Shown here in pieces: positions 33,338 to 42,777 of a DNA stretch of 64,000 nt. Both the position numbers and the translations under genes were made by a program. How positions within the stretch are numbered: position 1 is the stretch's first letter; each line of letters begins with the position of its first letter. The notes under the pieces were generated by a model that worked only from the letters and a program-made list of their open reading frames with translations, was not told where the DNA came from and did not search any database. Origin of the DNA: Daejeonella lutea (GTDB lineage: Bacteria > Bacteroidota > Bacteroidia > Sphingobacteriales > Sphingobacteriaceae); assembly GCF_900168015.1 (NCBI RefSeq), contig NZ_FUYR01000006.1:1-64000 (forward strand), given 5' to 3'.

Positions 33338-33799
33338 ATGAAGATCGCCCTATTCCCAGGTTCCTTTGATCCCGTAACAAAAGCTCATGTTGATATTCTG
33401 CGTCGCGCAATCCCATTATTTGATAAGGTTGTCATCGGTATTGGTCTGAATAGCACAAAAGCGGCCTTCTTAAATATTGAACGCAGGAAAGAAATGCTGG
33501 AAGCGGTTTTTTCTGATGACAGTAAAGTAGAAGTAGCAACCTACGAAGGGCTGACCGTAGAGTTTTGCAAAAAAATTGGGGCAGCGTACATGATTCGTGG
33601 AATACGTACAGTTTCAGATTTTGAATATGAAAAAGCAATTGCCCAAATGAATCATGCTTTGGTTCCTGAAATAGAAAGCATTTTTATTGTTAGCAAGCCT
33701 GGATACTCTTCTATAAGCTCGACGATAGTGCGGGATATTATGAGGAATAATGGCGATGTACGGCAATTTTTACCTAAGGAAGCATTTGATCTGCTTTAG
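33338..33799 (+). CDS. coaD: Phosphopantetheine adenylyltransferase
   Basis: A 153-residue nucleotidyltransferase for the fourth step of CoA synthesis. It has the GSFDPVTKAHVDILRRA head (T-x-x-H form of the HxGH motif), AAYMIRGIRTVSDFEYE, MNHALVPEIESIFI and the C-terminal YSSISSTIVRDIMRNNGDV. Length is normal. Convergent with the SRPBCC gene, separated by 4 bases. Confidence 0.96.
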   Translation: MKIALFPGSFDPVTKAHVDILRRAIPLFDKVVIGIGLNSTKAAFLNIERRKEMLEAVFSDDSKVEVATYEGLTVEFCKKIGAAYMIRGIRTVSDFEYEKAIAQMNHALVPEIESIFIVSKPGYSSISSTIVRDIMRNNGDVRQFLPKEAFDLL

Positions 33800-33803
33800 A
33801 GAT

Positions 33804-34205
33804 CTACTTTTCCAGGACCTTTTTTAAAGTAGCCGTCTGGTGATCTACCAGCTTTTGCAATGGTCCGGACGCAAGCATCTTCATCATCATGTTGAGTTCT
33901 GCTGAAATCGAATGCAAGGCCACGGTTTTTCCGTCACCTTTATCACTAAGCGACCACTTAAGTTCTAAAGCAAAGGGTGCCTCCTCTGAAGGAATAGCAA
34001 CAATCTCCTCATTCTTTTTCCGCGAAGAAATTTTAAGAGCCAGCTTTGCCATATTTTGAATGGTGAACTTTGCTTCATCCTCCGTTGACGACCAGTTGTA
34101 AATATTTTCAGGCATCAGCTGTTGATGATTATTCAGATCTGCCAAAAATTCGTAGACTTCAGCTACGGGCTTATTTACTGTAATCTTGCTTTCGATGATG
34201 GTCAT
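33804..34205 (-). CDS. SRPBCC-fold protein
   Basis: A 133-residue START/SRPBCC domain: ESKITVNKPVAEVYEFLADLNNHQQLMPE, then WSSTEDEAKFTIQNMAKLALKISSRKKNEE and ELKWSLSDKGDGKTVALHSISAELNMMMKMLASGPLQKLV. These proteins bind a small hydrophobic ligand; the identity is unknown. It overlaps pyrE by 4 bases (ATGA), and the pair pyrE-SRPBCC is frequent in Bacteroidetes. Confidence 0.8.
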   Translation of the reverse strand: MTIIESKITVNKPVAEVYEFLADLNNHQQLMPENIYNWSSTEDEAKFTIQNMAKLALKISSRKKNEEIVAIPSEEAPFALELKWSLSDKGDGKTVALHSISAELNMMMKMLASGPLQKLVDHQTATLKKVLEK

Positions 34206-34861
34206 ACCTTAGCTTTTAAAGTGTCTCCCCAACCTTGCGGATCCTCGCGCCATTTACGCAGTAGTTTTAAATCTTCCTCCAGCACAAAATTGTGCTTCTG
34301 AGCGTATTCAATAAGTGCATTATAGTTTGATAATGTAAAGAAAGGACACTTGGCTTTTTTGAAGTTTTCTTCTGCAGCGTCGAATCCATAATTAAAGATC
34401 GCAACCAATCCAGCAACTTCACACCCTGCATCGCGCAAAGCATTAACTGCCTGCAGACTGCTTTTCCCGGTGGAGATTAAATCTTCCACAACAACAACCC
34501 GCTGACCCGGAGAAAATTCGCCTTCGATCAGGCTTCCTGTTCCATGTTCCTTTGCTTTTGAACGCACGTAAATGAAAGGCAGACCTAATTCCTGTGCAAC
34601 TAACGCTCCCTGCGGAATTCCTGCGGTAGCAACGCCTGCCACAACTGAAACCGACCCAAACTCTTCCTGAACTAATTGAGTTAATTTTTGACGAATGTAT
34701 GTCCTGATAGACGGGTGAGAGAGTGTAATACGGTTATCACAATAGATAGGAGATTTCCATCCAGATGCCCATGTAAATGGATTATTCGGTTGTAATTTAA
34801 TTGCTTTAATTTGCAGAAGAAATTCTGCTACTTTTTGTTCTATCTCACCCTTGTTAGTCAT
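34202..34861 (-). CDS. pyrE: Orotate phosphoribosyltransferase
   Basis: A 219-residue enzyme joining orotate and PRPP in pyrimidine synthesis. It has FTWASGWKSPIYCDNR, VAGVATAGIPQGALVAQELGLPFIYVRSKAKEHGTGSLIEG and the PRPP loop VVVVEDLISTGKSSLQAVNALRDAG. Its start codon (34859-34861) shares two bases with the divergent NUDIX start in the sequence CATG. A -7 box for it lies inside the NUDIX coding sequence (34866-34873), so it is probably leaderless. Confidence 0.96.
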   Translation of the reverse strand: MTNKGEIEQKVAEFLLQIKAIKLQPNNPFTWASGWKSPIYCDNRITLSHPSIRTYIRQKLTQLVQEEFGSVSVVAGVATAGIPQGALVAQELGLPFIYVRSKAKEHGTGSLIEGEFSPGQRVVVVEDLISTGKSSLQAVNALRDAGCEVAGLVAIFNYGFDAAEENFKKAKCPFFTLSNYNALIEYAQKHNFVLEEDLKLLRKWREDPQGWGDTLKAKV

Positions 34862-35471
34862 GGCCCAAATTTATAAAATATATATCAATGAAACCGTTTT
34901 AATCATCTCAGATTCCATACCCACAGATGTGGAAGATTATCAGGAACTTAAACCAAAAGGCTTTAAATTTCCGAAGTTCTATGCTAGCATTAAGGATCAG
35001 GCTACACCAAAAACTTTTTTACTATTAGCCAGTGATTTCAAAGAGATCTTTAAAAAGATAAAGAAATCTATGCAAATAATCAAGGCTGGCGGTGGGCTGG
35101 TAAGTAATGAAGAAAATAAATATTTGTTCATTTTCAGGAAGGGTAAATGGGATTTACCGAAAGGTAAGCTTGACAAAGGCGAATCATTCAGAGTAGCAGC
35201 AGTCCGGGAGGTTGAGGAGGAATGCGGGATTTCAATAGATAGCAGCGGGGAAAAAGTTTGCAAAACCTATCATATTTACGAAGTATACGGGGAGCCGGTG
35301 ATAAAAAAAACGGTATGGTATTGGATGAGAGCTAACAACCAGCCTGATCTTACTCCACAGATCGAAGAAGGGATTACTGATGCAAGATGGCTTGCCGCAG
35401 GAGATTTTATGCTTGTGCACGAAAACACATATCCGTTGATCAGAGATGTGATTAGGGTTATTGAATATTGA
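34860..35471 (+). CDS. NUDIX hydrolase
   Basis: A 203-residue protein with a NUDIX box GKLDKGESFRVAAVREVEEECGI (about 103-125), preceded by an N-terminal part (IYINETVLIISDSIPTDVEDYQELK) seen in Bacteroidetes relatives. It hydrolyses a nucleoside diphosphate linked to another group; substrate unknown. ATG 34860 (MAQIYKIY) is preferred over the TTG at 34851; its start codon overlaps that of divergent pyrE. Confidence 0.88.
   Translation: MAQIYKIYINETVLIISDSIPTDVEDYQELKPKGFKFPKFYASIKDQATPKTFLLLASDFKEIFKKIKKSMQIIKAGGGLVSNEENKYLFIFRKGKWDLPKGKLDKGESFRVAAVREVEEECGISIDSSGEKVCKTYHIYEVYGEPVIKKTVWYWMRANNQPDLTPQIEEGITDARWLAAGDFMLVHENTYPLIRDVIRVIEY
34866..34873 (-). promoter_or_regulatory. -7 promoter box of pyrE inside the NUDIX gene
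   Basis: On the minus strand it reads TAAATTTG, 4 bases before the pyrE ATG (34861). Confidence 0.5.
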
Positions 35472-35550
35472 TTGGGATTATCGTCTGAATCAGGGTTCAT
35501 AAAAAAGCAAGATTTATAACGTCCTACTCAAATCATTAACCACTCTGACT

Positions 35551-35587
35551 TAGCTAATTCCCAAATTTGCTAATTTGCTAATTCGCA
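35551..35587. repeat. Word-like repeat, TTTGCTAA family
   Basis: GCTAATTCCCAAATTTGC, TAATTTGCTAATTCGC words between the NUDIX and DUF3667 genes. Confidence 0.5.
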
Positions 35588-35617
35588 CCTATCTTTCAGG
35601 TAACCTAACTCTCTTCA

Positions 35618-36346
35618 ATGGAATGCCTTAACTGCGGAAAAGAATTTACAACCTCAGATAACTATTGTTCTGCTTGCGGGCAAAACACATCCACGGCACG
35701 TATGAGTACAGAGCATGCAGTTCATCAGTTCTTTCATGCGTTTACACATACTGACAAAGGCTTTTTTGATCTTATCCCCCAATTACTTACAAAACCAGGT
35801 ATTGTAGCACGGGATTACAATGAGGGAAAACGTAAAACGTATTTCAGCCCATTCACATTCTTATTACTGATTGTCGCGGTGAGCACAATTCTGGTTGCCT
35901 ATAATAATTTCATGAGTATGCCAACCGGAGACGGTCAACCATATCAGGTCAAGCTGGTAACAAATTTTCTCGATAAACATTTCAATGTAGTGGTATTGTT
36001 TGGAATCCCGTTAATGGCTTACTTTACTTCACTATTCTTCCGAAAGCGCATAAACTTTGCAGAAGGTCTCGTATTGATTTCATATGTCTCAGGTGAGCGA
36101 TCTCTGTTTTTTGCGTTCGTGGTACTCCCTTTAGGTGTTATATTTAAAGATTACTGGTATTTGATAGTGTACAGTTATTTGGCGATTTTTATGTTGTATC
36201 TAAGTTGGGCTTGCAGCCAGTATTTGAATGACTACACACTTAAAACAAGGCTGAAGGGCGCTCTAATATTTGTAGTAAGTCAATGCATTATTAGCCTAAT
36301 GATATCAATTGCTGTATTCATCTCTTATAAGATAAACCCGTCATAG
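35618..36346 (+). CDS. DUF3667 membrane protein with N-terminal zinc ribbon
   Basis: A 242-residue protein. Residues 3-21 are a zinc ribbon (CLNCG...CSACGQ), then the DUF3667 region (HQFFHAFTHTDKGFFDLIPQLLTKPGIVARDYNEGKRKTYFSPFTFLLLIVAV), followed by four or five transmembrane helices. Function unknown; the family is common in Bacteroidetes, often near transporters. No signal peptide. Confidence 0.85.
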   Translation: MECLNCGKEFTTSDNYCSACGQNTSTARMSTEHAVHQFFHAFTHTDKGFFDLIPQLLTKPGIVARDYNEGKRKTYFSPFTFLLLIVAVSTILVAYNNFMSMPTGDGQPYQVKLVTNFLDKHFNVVVLFGIPLMAYFTSLFFRKRINFAEGLVLISYVSGERSLFFAFVVLPLGVIFKDYWYLIVYSYLAIFMLYLSWACSQYLNDYTLKTRLKGALIFVVSQCIISLMISIAVFISYKINPS

Positions 36347-36475
36347 CAGACAAAATTTCAGGTTAAAACTCTTACTTTCAGCCATTTATTCAGAAACAAG
36401 CTGAGGTGGCACGACATTATAGCAGGTGAAGAAGAACTAAACGCAAATGGTCTGTGTTTTGATACTTTAGATCAT

Positions 36476-39088
36476 ATGAATCTTAACAATTTTACCATCA
36501 AAGCGCAGGAAGCGATTCAAAAAGCTTCCGAGATAGCAGCCGGCAATCAGCAGCAAGCTATTGAGACTGCTCATATATTAAAAGGGCTTTTAACTGTCGA
36601 TGAGAACGTTATTAGTTATCTTCTTAAAAAATTAAATATAAATGTAAATCGCATCACTGAAGTGGTTGATGCACAAATCCAGAGTTTTCCAAAGGTCAGC
36701 GGAAGCGAGATTTATCTGTCATCGGGAGGAAATAGTGCGCTTCAAAAGGCGCAATCCTTTCTTAAAGAATTCAAAGATGAATTTGTGTCCGTTGAGCACA
36801 TCCTGTTAGGTTTGCTTGCAACCGGCGACAAGGTTAGTTCAATCCTCAAAGACGCTGGCGTAAATGAAAAGGATCTTAAAAAGGCGATCGTTGAGTTGCG
36901 GGGCAATACCAGGGTAACTGACCAAAATGCCGAAGCTACCTATAATGCTTTAAACAAATATGCCCGCAACCTTAATGAATATGCTGAATCTGGCAAACTT
37001 GATCCGGTAATTGGGCGCGACGAAGAAATAAGGCGGGTCATACAGATACTTTCGCGTCGAACCAAGAATAACCCAATTCTGATTGGTGAACCTGGAGTTG
37101 GTAAAACTGCAATTGCAGAGGGGATCGCCTTCCGTGTGATCCAGGGGGATGTTCCGGAAAATCTAAAATCTAAGACTGTTTATTCACTCGATATGGGTGC
37201 ATTGATTGCAGGAGCAAAATATAAAGGAGAGTTCGAAGAGCGCCTGAAAGCAGTAATTAAGGAAGTGACCCAGAGTGATGGAGAGATCATTCTTTTCATC
37301 GATGAGATCCATACGCTTGTTGGAGCTGGAGGTGGTGAAGGTGCCATGGATGCTGCAAATATATTGAAGCCGGCATTGGCCAGAGGGGAATTACGTGCGA
37401 TTGGTGCAACTACCTTAAATGAGTACCAAAAATACTTTGAAAAGGATAAAGCTTTAGAGCGCCGCTTCCAGAAAGTCATGGTTGATGAACCAAGTACCCA
37501 GGATGCTATCTCTATCCTGCGTGGCTTGAAGGAACGCTATGAAACCCACCATAAGGTACGGATCAAAGACGAAGCGATCATTGCTGCGGTTGAGCTATCT
37601 CAAAGGTATATTTCAGACCGTTTTCTTCCCGACAAGGCCATCGACCTGATGGATGAAGCAGCTTCCAAATTGAGGCTTGAAATGGACTCTGTGCCAGAAG
37701 CCGTGGATGAACTAAACCGGAAGATCATGCAGCTTGAAATTGAAAGGGAAGCAATCAAACGGGAGAATGATGACAAAAAAGTGAAAGAGCTTTCGGAGGA
37801 GATTGCTAACATGTCGGGCGAACGTGATTCGCTGAAAGCCTTGTGGCAAGCCGAAAAAGATCTGGTTGACTCCATTAATACTCAGAGTGAATTAATAGAA
37901 ACTTATAAACTTGAAGCAGATCAGGCTGAACGTGCAGGAGATTATGGAAAGGTCGCTGAACTCCGTTATGGAAAAATCAAAGAGGCGCAGGATAAATCGG
38001 AGGAACTTAAAAAACAACTGGAAGAAACGCAGTCCGATAACCGGATGTTGAAAGAAGAAGTTACGTCAGATGATATAGCAGGTGTGGTCTCCCGCTGGAC
38101 AGGAATTCCAATTACTAAGATGATCCAGAGTGAACGCGAAAAACTGCTTCATATGGAGACTGAACTGCACAAGAGAGTTGCTGGCCAGCATGAAGCAATC
38201 GAAGCAATCTCCGACGCCATCAGGCGTTCGAGGGCAGGACTTCAGGACAAACGCAAGCCAATCGGTTCATTCATTTTCCTCGGTACTACCGGGGTAGGTA
38301 AAACGGAGTTGGCGAAAGCTTTGGCAGATTATCTATTTAATGATGAGCATGCAATGATCCGCATCGACATGAGTGAATATCAGGAAAGACATGCGGTATC
38401 AAGGCTTATCGGAGCGCCCCCGGGGTACGTGGGGTACGACGAGGGAGGTCAACTTACGGAAGCTGTACGCAGAAAGCCGTATTCTGTTATCTTGCTGGAT
38501 GAGATTGAAAAAGCACATCCCGATGTATTTAATATTTTGCTACAAGTGCTGGATGACGGCCGACTGACTGACAATAAAGGTCGTGTGGTTGATTTCAAAA
38601 ATACCATCATCATTATGACTTCCAATATCGGTTCTCATCTTATCCAGGAAAACTTTAAAGAGTTGGATGAGGGTAATCGGGAAGAAGTTATAGCAAGAAC
38701 GAAGAACGAGCTTTTTGACCTTCTTAAACAAACAATAAGGCCTGAATTCCTGAACCGTATCGATGAACTGATCATGTTTACTCCCCTGAATCGGGATGAA
38801 TTAAGGGATATTGTTTCACTTCAGTTCAAAGGTGTACAGGATACTCTTGCTGAAATGGGGGTCGAGATCGAAGCATCCGAAGAAGCTCTCGACTGGCTCG
38901 CTCAACTTGGTTATGATCCACAGTTTGGCGCACGACCGTTGAAACGAGTGATCCAGAAAAAGATCCTGAATGAACTTTCGAAGGATATCCTTTCCGGAAA
39001 AGTTGATAAAGACAGCAAAATTAAGCTTGATATGTTTGACAATCAATTTGTATTCCTAAATACAAATAGTACTGACTCCGGGGAGTAA
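36476..39088 (+). CDS. clpB: ATP-dependent disaggregase ClpB
   Basis: An 870-residue AAA+ chaperone that pulls apart protein aggregates with DnaK. Domains: Clp N-domain (1-145); NBD1 with Walker A GEPGVGKT and FIDEIHTLVGAGGGEGAMDAAN; coiled-coil middle domain (about 410-525, the ClpB hallmark absent from ClpA); NBD2 with GTTGVGKTELAKAL and VILLDEIEKAHPDVFNILLQVLDDGRLTD; C-terminal domain ending LFDNQF-like. Length is typical. It is not preceded by a recognisable CIRCE element. A bidirectional terminator follows (39106-39140). Confidence 0.97.
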   Translation: MNLNNFTIKAQEAIQKASEIAAGNQQQAIETAHILKGLLTVDENVISYLLKKLNINVNRITEVVDAQIQSFPKVSGSEIYLSSGGNSALQKAQSFLKEFKDEFVSVEHILLGLLATGDKVSSILKDAGVNEKDLKKAIVELRGNTRVTDQNAEATYNALNKYARNLNEYAESGKLDPVIGRDEEIRRVIQILSRRTKNNPILIGEPGVGKTAIAEGIAFRVIQGDVPENLKSKTVYSLDMGALIAGAKYKGEFEERLKAVIKEVTQSDGEIILFIDEIHTLVGAGGGEGAMDAANILKPALARGELRAIGATTLNEYQKYFEKDKALERRFQKVMVDEPSTQDAISILRGLKERYETHHKVRIKDEAIIAAVELSQRYISDRFLPDKAIDLMDEAASKLRLEMDSVPEAVDELNRKIMQLEIEREAIKRENDDKKVKELSEEIANMSGERDSLKALWQAEKDLVDSINTQSELIETYKLEADQAERAGDYGKVAELRYGKIKEAQDKSEELKKQLEETQSDNRMLKEEVTSDDIAGVVSRWTGIPITKMIQSEREKLLHMETELHKRVAGQHEAIEAISDAIRRSRAGLQDKRKPIGSFIFLGTTGVGKTELAKALADYLFNDEHAMIRIDMSEYQERHAVSRLIGAPPGYVGYDEGGQLTEAVRRKPYSVILLDEIEKAHPDVFNILLQVLDDGRLTDNKGRVVDFKNTIIIMTSNIGSHLIQENFKELDEGNREEVIARTKNELFDLLKQTIRPEFLNRIDELIMFTPLNRDELRDIVSLQFKGVQDTLAEMGVEIEASEEALDWLAQLGYDPQFGARPLKRVIQKKILNELSKDILSGKVDKDSKIKLDMFDNQFVFLNTNSTDSGE

Positions 39089-39105
39089 GCTGGGCTAAGG
39101 ACAAA

Positions 39106-39140
39106 AAAAAGCAGCTTTGAAGAAATCAGAGCTGCTTTTT
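39106..39140. terminator. Bidirectional terminator between clpB and the cold-shock gene
   Basis: AAAAAGCAGCT (39106-39116) pairs with AGCTGCTTTTT (39130-39140), giving U-tracts on both strands for the two convergent genes. Confidence 0.8.
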
Positions 39141-39175
39141 CCTTTTTAGGATCTAATCTTTTAAAGTCTTTAGAA

Positions 39176-39364
39176 TTATGCTAGCCTTACATTAACAGCG
39201 CTAAGGCCTTTTTTGCCTTCTTCTACTTCGAATTCTACTTTATCATTTTGTCTTATATCCTGTTTTAGTCCACTAACGTGAACGAAAATTTCTTTGCCAT
39301 CTTCTTGTGTAATAAATCCGAATCCTTTGGACTCGTTGAAAAATTTTACTGTACCGGTTTCCAT
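39176..39364 (-). CDS. Cold-shock domain protein
   Basis: A 62-residue cold-shock domain that binds single-stranded nucleic acid. RNP1 is KGFGFIT and RNP2 is IFVHVSG; the strand [12 protein letters not shown] starts the fold. It would act as an RNA chaperone. Relatives in this phylum occur in several copies per genome, so a specific symbol is not given. The upstream 39365-39529 is very AT-rich (a possible regulated 5' leader) and no gene is seen there. Confidence 0.93.
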   Translation of the reverse strand: METGTVKFFNESKGFGFITQEDGKEIFVHVSGLKQDIRQNDKVEFEVEEGKKGLSAVNVRLA

Positions 39365-39529
39365 TAAATTAATTGTTTAGTTATTAAAATAGTTTAAGTG
39401 TTTTATGCAAATTAGTTAATTAATTGCAATATCTAAATATATAAAATTGATAATTATTATATGCCGAGTGGATTTTAATAAAAAAAGAAATGACCTGGGA
39501 AATTAGATGATCGGGTGTAGGGGTTCACA

Positions 39530-40606
39530 TCAACTATGCAGGCATTTATCCACGATGCTTTGGAGAATCTTTTCCTTACTGAAAAACTCCGAAAGTAATT
39601 TGAATTGATTGACCGTTCTCACAAGATTTTGCTCAGGATAGCTGATTGGATAGTAGACGTTTCCGTTCAGATAATCCGTTAGAAATCTAAGGGCCTGCAT
39701 ATATATCAAATACTTTCCTGAAAATAAGATAAGGTCTTTTTCTGTATTTGTCAGAATCGAACCCATCTCCTTTAAGTATCCGTTTATGATCGCTTCAAAA
39801 TACTCAACCCTGATGAATATTTTGTCCATGTCAGCTTCATTTTCAGAGAATGCACATACATAGGTACGCATCATATCTCCAAGATCTGAAATGAATTTTC
39901 CCGCCATCAGCGTGTCGAGATCAATTACGCAAAGCCCTTCATTTGTAGTTTTGTCGAAAAGCATGTTACTGATCTTGGTATCGTGATGCATGGCACGATC
40001 CGGGAAATCGGGCGAATTTTTATAAGAATTGAAAAAGTCCACAATAAAACTATGGCTCAAAGCTGTTTCAATTTGATGGGAAGCCTTTAATTTAAGTCCT
40101 TCCTCAGCATTTGCATGGGCTTCTTTAAATTGATCGTAACGAAGATTAAGATCGTGAAATCCCGGAATACTTGGTCGAAGCAAAGAGGGATCAAACCTGC
40201 TAAGAAGTTTACTAAGCCGCCCGAACTGTTCGGCAGCTTCGAATGCCTGTTTAGGATCACTCAGCGTATCGTATGCAACAGAGTTTGGAATAAAGCGGGA
40301 CATTCGCCAATAAACTCCATCAACAAGCGGCATTTCCTCCCCACTAAGTGCAGGGATTGAGCCGACAAATAGATATTCAGGGTAGTTTTTCTTTAAGTAC
40401 TCCCCGACCAGCCGGACATTCTGAGCGATGATAAGCGGATCTTTAAAAACGTTTTGATTAATACTTTGGAGAATAAACTTTTTATCCTCTCCGTCAACTG
40501 AGAGCAGGTACGTTGAGTTAATATGCCCGGTACCAAATTTTTGCGATTGAATTTGATCCGGACTATAACCATACTTCTCTGCTACTTTTTCTACCGTACT
40601 ACTCAT
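39530..40606 (-). CDS. APH-fold phosphotransferase (NahK-like N-acetylhexosamine kinase candidate)
   Basis: A 358-residue kinase of the aminoglycoside phosphotransferase fold. The nucleotide region is FGTGHINSTYLL with FILQSINQNVF; the catalytic loop is AMHHDTKISNMLFD (H-x-D-x4-N) followed by metal-binding VIDLDT. The layout with GTGHIN and RALR-type ends resembles N-acetylhexosamine 1-kinase (NahK/mucin salvage). Neighbour: DUF5690 transporter, 28 bases upstream on the same strand, so the two form an operon. Substrate specificity is inference. Confidence 0.8.
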   Translation of the reverse strand: MSSTVEKVAEKYGYSPDQIQSQKFGTGHINSTYLLSVDGEDKKFILQSINQNVFKDPLIIAQNVRLVGEYLKKNYPEYLFVGSIPALSGEEMPLVDGVYWRMSRFIPNSVAYDTLSDPKQAFEAAEQFGRLSKLLSRFDPSLLRPSIPGFHDLNLRYDQFKEAHANAEEGLKLKASHQIETALSHSFIVDFFNSYKNSPDFPDRAMHHDTKISNMLFDKTTNEGLCVIDLDTLMAGKFISDLGDMMRTYVCAFSENEADMDKIFIRVEYFEAIINGYLKEMGSILTNTEKDLILFSGKYLIYMQALRFLTDYLNGNVYYPISYPEQNLVRTVNQFKLLSEFFSKEKILQSIVDKCLHS

Positions 40607-40633
40607 TTAAATCCTCTCATAAACAAAATTAAT

Positions 40634-41929
40634 CTACGCTTTCTTAATCTCCGGCGCGTCAAGCATCGCGCGGTGTTTACCCATAAAATATACCGCTGAA
40701 AAGATAGTCAGAGCCAATCCTGCAAGTGATAGTACAATTACACTATTTGAAAAAAATGTCACCCAGTTCAATTTTACCTTAAATATTTCCTTGCTCATCA
40801 AAACTCCAACACTACCAATATATCCGAATGAGTCCGCCAGGTAAATCAAAAATCCCACGTTTCCGACATGTTTGAAAGTTGCAATAAGCCTGTCGAAAAA
40901 CACGGAGTTGAAAGGAATATACACCATGTATAAGCCCAATCCTACCAGTGTCATCCACCAGACTGGTGCAAGATTTCCCCCGACAAACAAGTAAGATGAT
41001 ATTCCAGCGCAAATAAATCCCAGCGAAATAAATATATGAGAAAGCATAAATGCTTTATAACTGTTTTTAATAAGTACCATGCTCCCGACTAATACTAGAA
41101 CGATAATTGTGATTGGGATTTCAGTCTGTGCGAATAGCTCCGGCTTATCGAAAAAGCCCATTTCCTTCCACATTTCCGCACCAAAATTATCACGGATATC
41201 GCGGAAGATCGTCGCGAAACAATAGATTAATATACAAGCAGCCAAACCAGGCAGAAACATTCGTATGAACGCTTTCCGGTCTTCTGCAGACATTGGCTCC
41301 CGGTGTGTTCTAGCCGCAATGTCCTCCCGGTCAGGATGAGGAATTTTTTCCATCATATATACGAAGATCAGCAGCGGGCCTGCGAATACCAGGCCAGTAT
41401 AGAACGGGACCCAAAACTCAGAAATATTAAATTTGACCAGCAGCCAGGCACCAACCGTTTTAACGAAACCGGACGCAAAGATGAAACTAACAGCAAGTGT
41501 TGCTCCTATAAAATCCGTGCTTCTCCGACCTTCAACATATGAAAAAACCACTCCCCATAGCATCCCGAGGGGAAACCCATTTATGAATAAGAATGCTACA
41601 TTGAATGGGGGTGGGACTATTGCAAAGAACAACCAGCTGAGCCAGGATATACCTGTAAGCAGCAAGATGATCTTCCCACGCCCGCTCCGTTTCAATTCCG
41701 AAATATATTTTATGCCATAAAATTTTGCCAGCATATAACCCAGCATCTGGCTCAGTACCAGGATCGTCTTATAACTGTATCCTGCTATTTCGTAACCATC
41801 AAATGTTGCAACCGTAAATGATTTTCTAAAACCGAAAACCATGGTATATGTCAGGAAAACAGTGATTGCGGAATAGATTCCGATCTGCAAGCTTGTGCCT
41901 TTGATCTGCTTGGGATTAAAAAGAGCCAC
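40634..41929 (-). CDS. DUF5690 MFS-like membrane transporter
   Basis: A 431-residue protein with about 11-12 hydrophobic segments, matching the DUF5690 family of Bacteroidetes (FGFRKSFTVATFDGYEIAGYSYKTILVLSQMLGYMLAKF near the N-terminus, FINGFPLGMLWGVVFSYVEGRRSTDFIGA, and GLGLYMVYIPFNSVFFDRLIA later). It resembles major-facilitator permeases. With the downstream kinase it could take up a sugar that is then phosphorylated. Ends with a charged cytoplasmic tail. Confidence 0.85.
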   Translation of the reverse strand: MALFNPKQIKGTSLQIGIYSAITVFLTYTMVFGFRKSFTVATFDGYEIAGYSYKTILVLSQMLGYMLAKFYGIKYISELKRSGRGKIILLLTGISWLSWLFFAIVPPPFNVAFLFINGFPLGMLWGVVFSYVEGRRSTDFIGATLAVSFIFASGFVKTVGAWLLVKFNISEFWVPFYTGLVFAGPLLIFVYMMEKIPHPDREDIAARTHREPMSAEDRKAFIRMFLPGLAACILIYCFATIFRDIRDNFGAEMWKEMGFFDKPELFAQTEIPITIIVLVLVGSMVLIKNSYKAFMLSHIFISLGFICAGISSYLFVGGNLAPVWWMTLVGLGLYMVYIPFNSVFFDRLIATFKHVGNVGFLIYLADSFGYIGSVGVLMSKEIFKVKLNWVTFFSNSVIVLSLAGLALTIFSAVYFMGKHRAMLDAPEIKKA

Positions 41930-42072
41930 TTCTACGGAGAAATTATATCAATCTTAATTAATTAATGAAAGGAAGGTAGCAAAACCTTTGACAATGAAAA
42001 AATTCCTGCGAATATTATGCGAGTTGGCGGGTATGTCAATAAATCCACCGATCTGAGATTCCAGTAAAAGAA

Positions 42073-42102
42073 AAGGCTATTTCCTGTAGTGGAAATAGCC
42101 TT
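42073..42102 (-). terminator. Terminator of the 42123-42485 gene
   Basis: AAGGCTATTTCC (42073-42084) and GGAAATAGCCTT (42091-42102) form a perfect 12-bp stem; on the minus strand TTTTCTTTT follows. Confidence 0.75.
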
Positions 42103-42122
42103 AAAATAATTGTGTTTGGAAA

Positions 42123-42485
42123 TCAGTTATTGTTGTCCAAATCTTCTTCGGATGTGCCACCTGGGTTATCAAGGTGGTTATAGCTGTCTTTTGGATATCT
42201 GATAGTCTTACCCTCCGGGTTCTGGCTGCCGGGTTTATTGGGATCAATTTCATTTTTAGCATATGATCCGCCTTCATACTTTTGATCTCCAATCATGTGG
42301 TTTTCTTCGTTTTCACGGATGCCACGCTCGTTCGCTTCTGGAACCTTTGCCCGTTCTGTCATCTCATGAAGGCTTCCTTTGGGTTCATTTTCAACTCCAC
42401 CAGCGCCGCCAATGGTTCCGTTATTATTCCTTGAGTTGTCAGAATTATTTTCTGTAAATCCGTTGTTTTTATCTTCTGTTGCCAT
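42123..42485 (-). CDS. Hydrophilic low-complexity protein, unknown function
   Basis: A 120-residue protein rich in Asn, Asp, Glu and Gly with almost no hydrophobic residues; it is probably intrinsically disordered. Recognisable blocks are GTIGGAGGVENEP, RAKVPEANERGIRENEENH and DPNKPGSQNPEGKTIRYPKDS. Such proteins in Bacteroidetes are often stress- or desiccation-associated, but I have no direct evidence here. It has a strong terminator and no operon partner. Confidence 0.75.
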   Translation of the reverse strand: MATEDKNNGFTENNSDNSRNNNGTIGGAGGVENEPKGSLHEMTERAKVPEANERGIRENEENHMIGDQKYEGGSYAKNEIDPNKPGSQNPEGKTIRYPKDSYNHLDNPGGTSEEDLDNNN

Positions 42486-42554
42486 GATCTTAAAGTTTAT
42501 ATCAATACAACAGATAAAGTTCAGTATTGTTCAAGGAAGGTATCTATAGAAGTT

Positions 42555-42776
42555 TTAAGGTTTGGGGCCTCGTTTATAAATAATAAGTCCGTTTAAGAAA
42601 TTACGCAGGATCTGATCGCCACAGGGCTTAAAGTTTTCATGTTCTTTATTACGGAATATAGCTGCAAGTTCAGATTTAGTGATCGCAAAATCAACCAACT
42701 TTAATATATCTACTATCTCCTGATCGTTTAGCTTAAGAGCTACTCGAAGCTTTTTCATGATATCGTTGTTACTCAT
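42555..42776 (-). CDS. DUF1456 (YehS-like) protein, single-domain
   Basis: A 73-residue protein with one DUF1456 unit: MKKLRVALKLNDQEIVDILKLVDFAITKSELAAIF, then KPCGDQILRNFLNGLI. E. coli YehS has two such units in about 156 residues, so this is a half-length form. It starts one base after the DEAD-box helicase stop on the same strand and is probably cotranscribed. Function unknown. Confidence 0.85.
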   Translation of the reverse strand: MSNNDIMKKLRVALKLNDQEIVDILKLVDFAITKSELAAIFRNKEHENFKPCGDQILRNFLNGLIIYKRGPKP

Positions 42777-42777
42777 C

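Noticed and set aside
36400-36440. Possible sigma-54 promoter (TGGCAC...GC) before clpB
   Set aside because: The GC element is two bases too far from the GG element for a -24/-12 promoter, so it does not fit.
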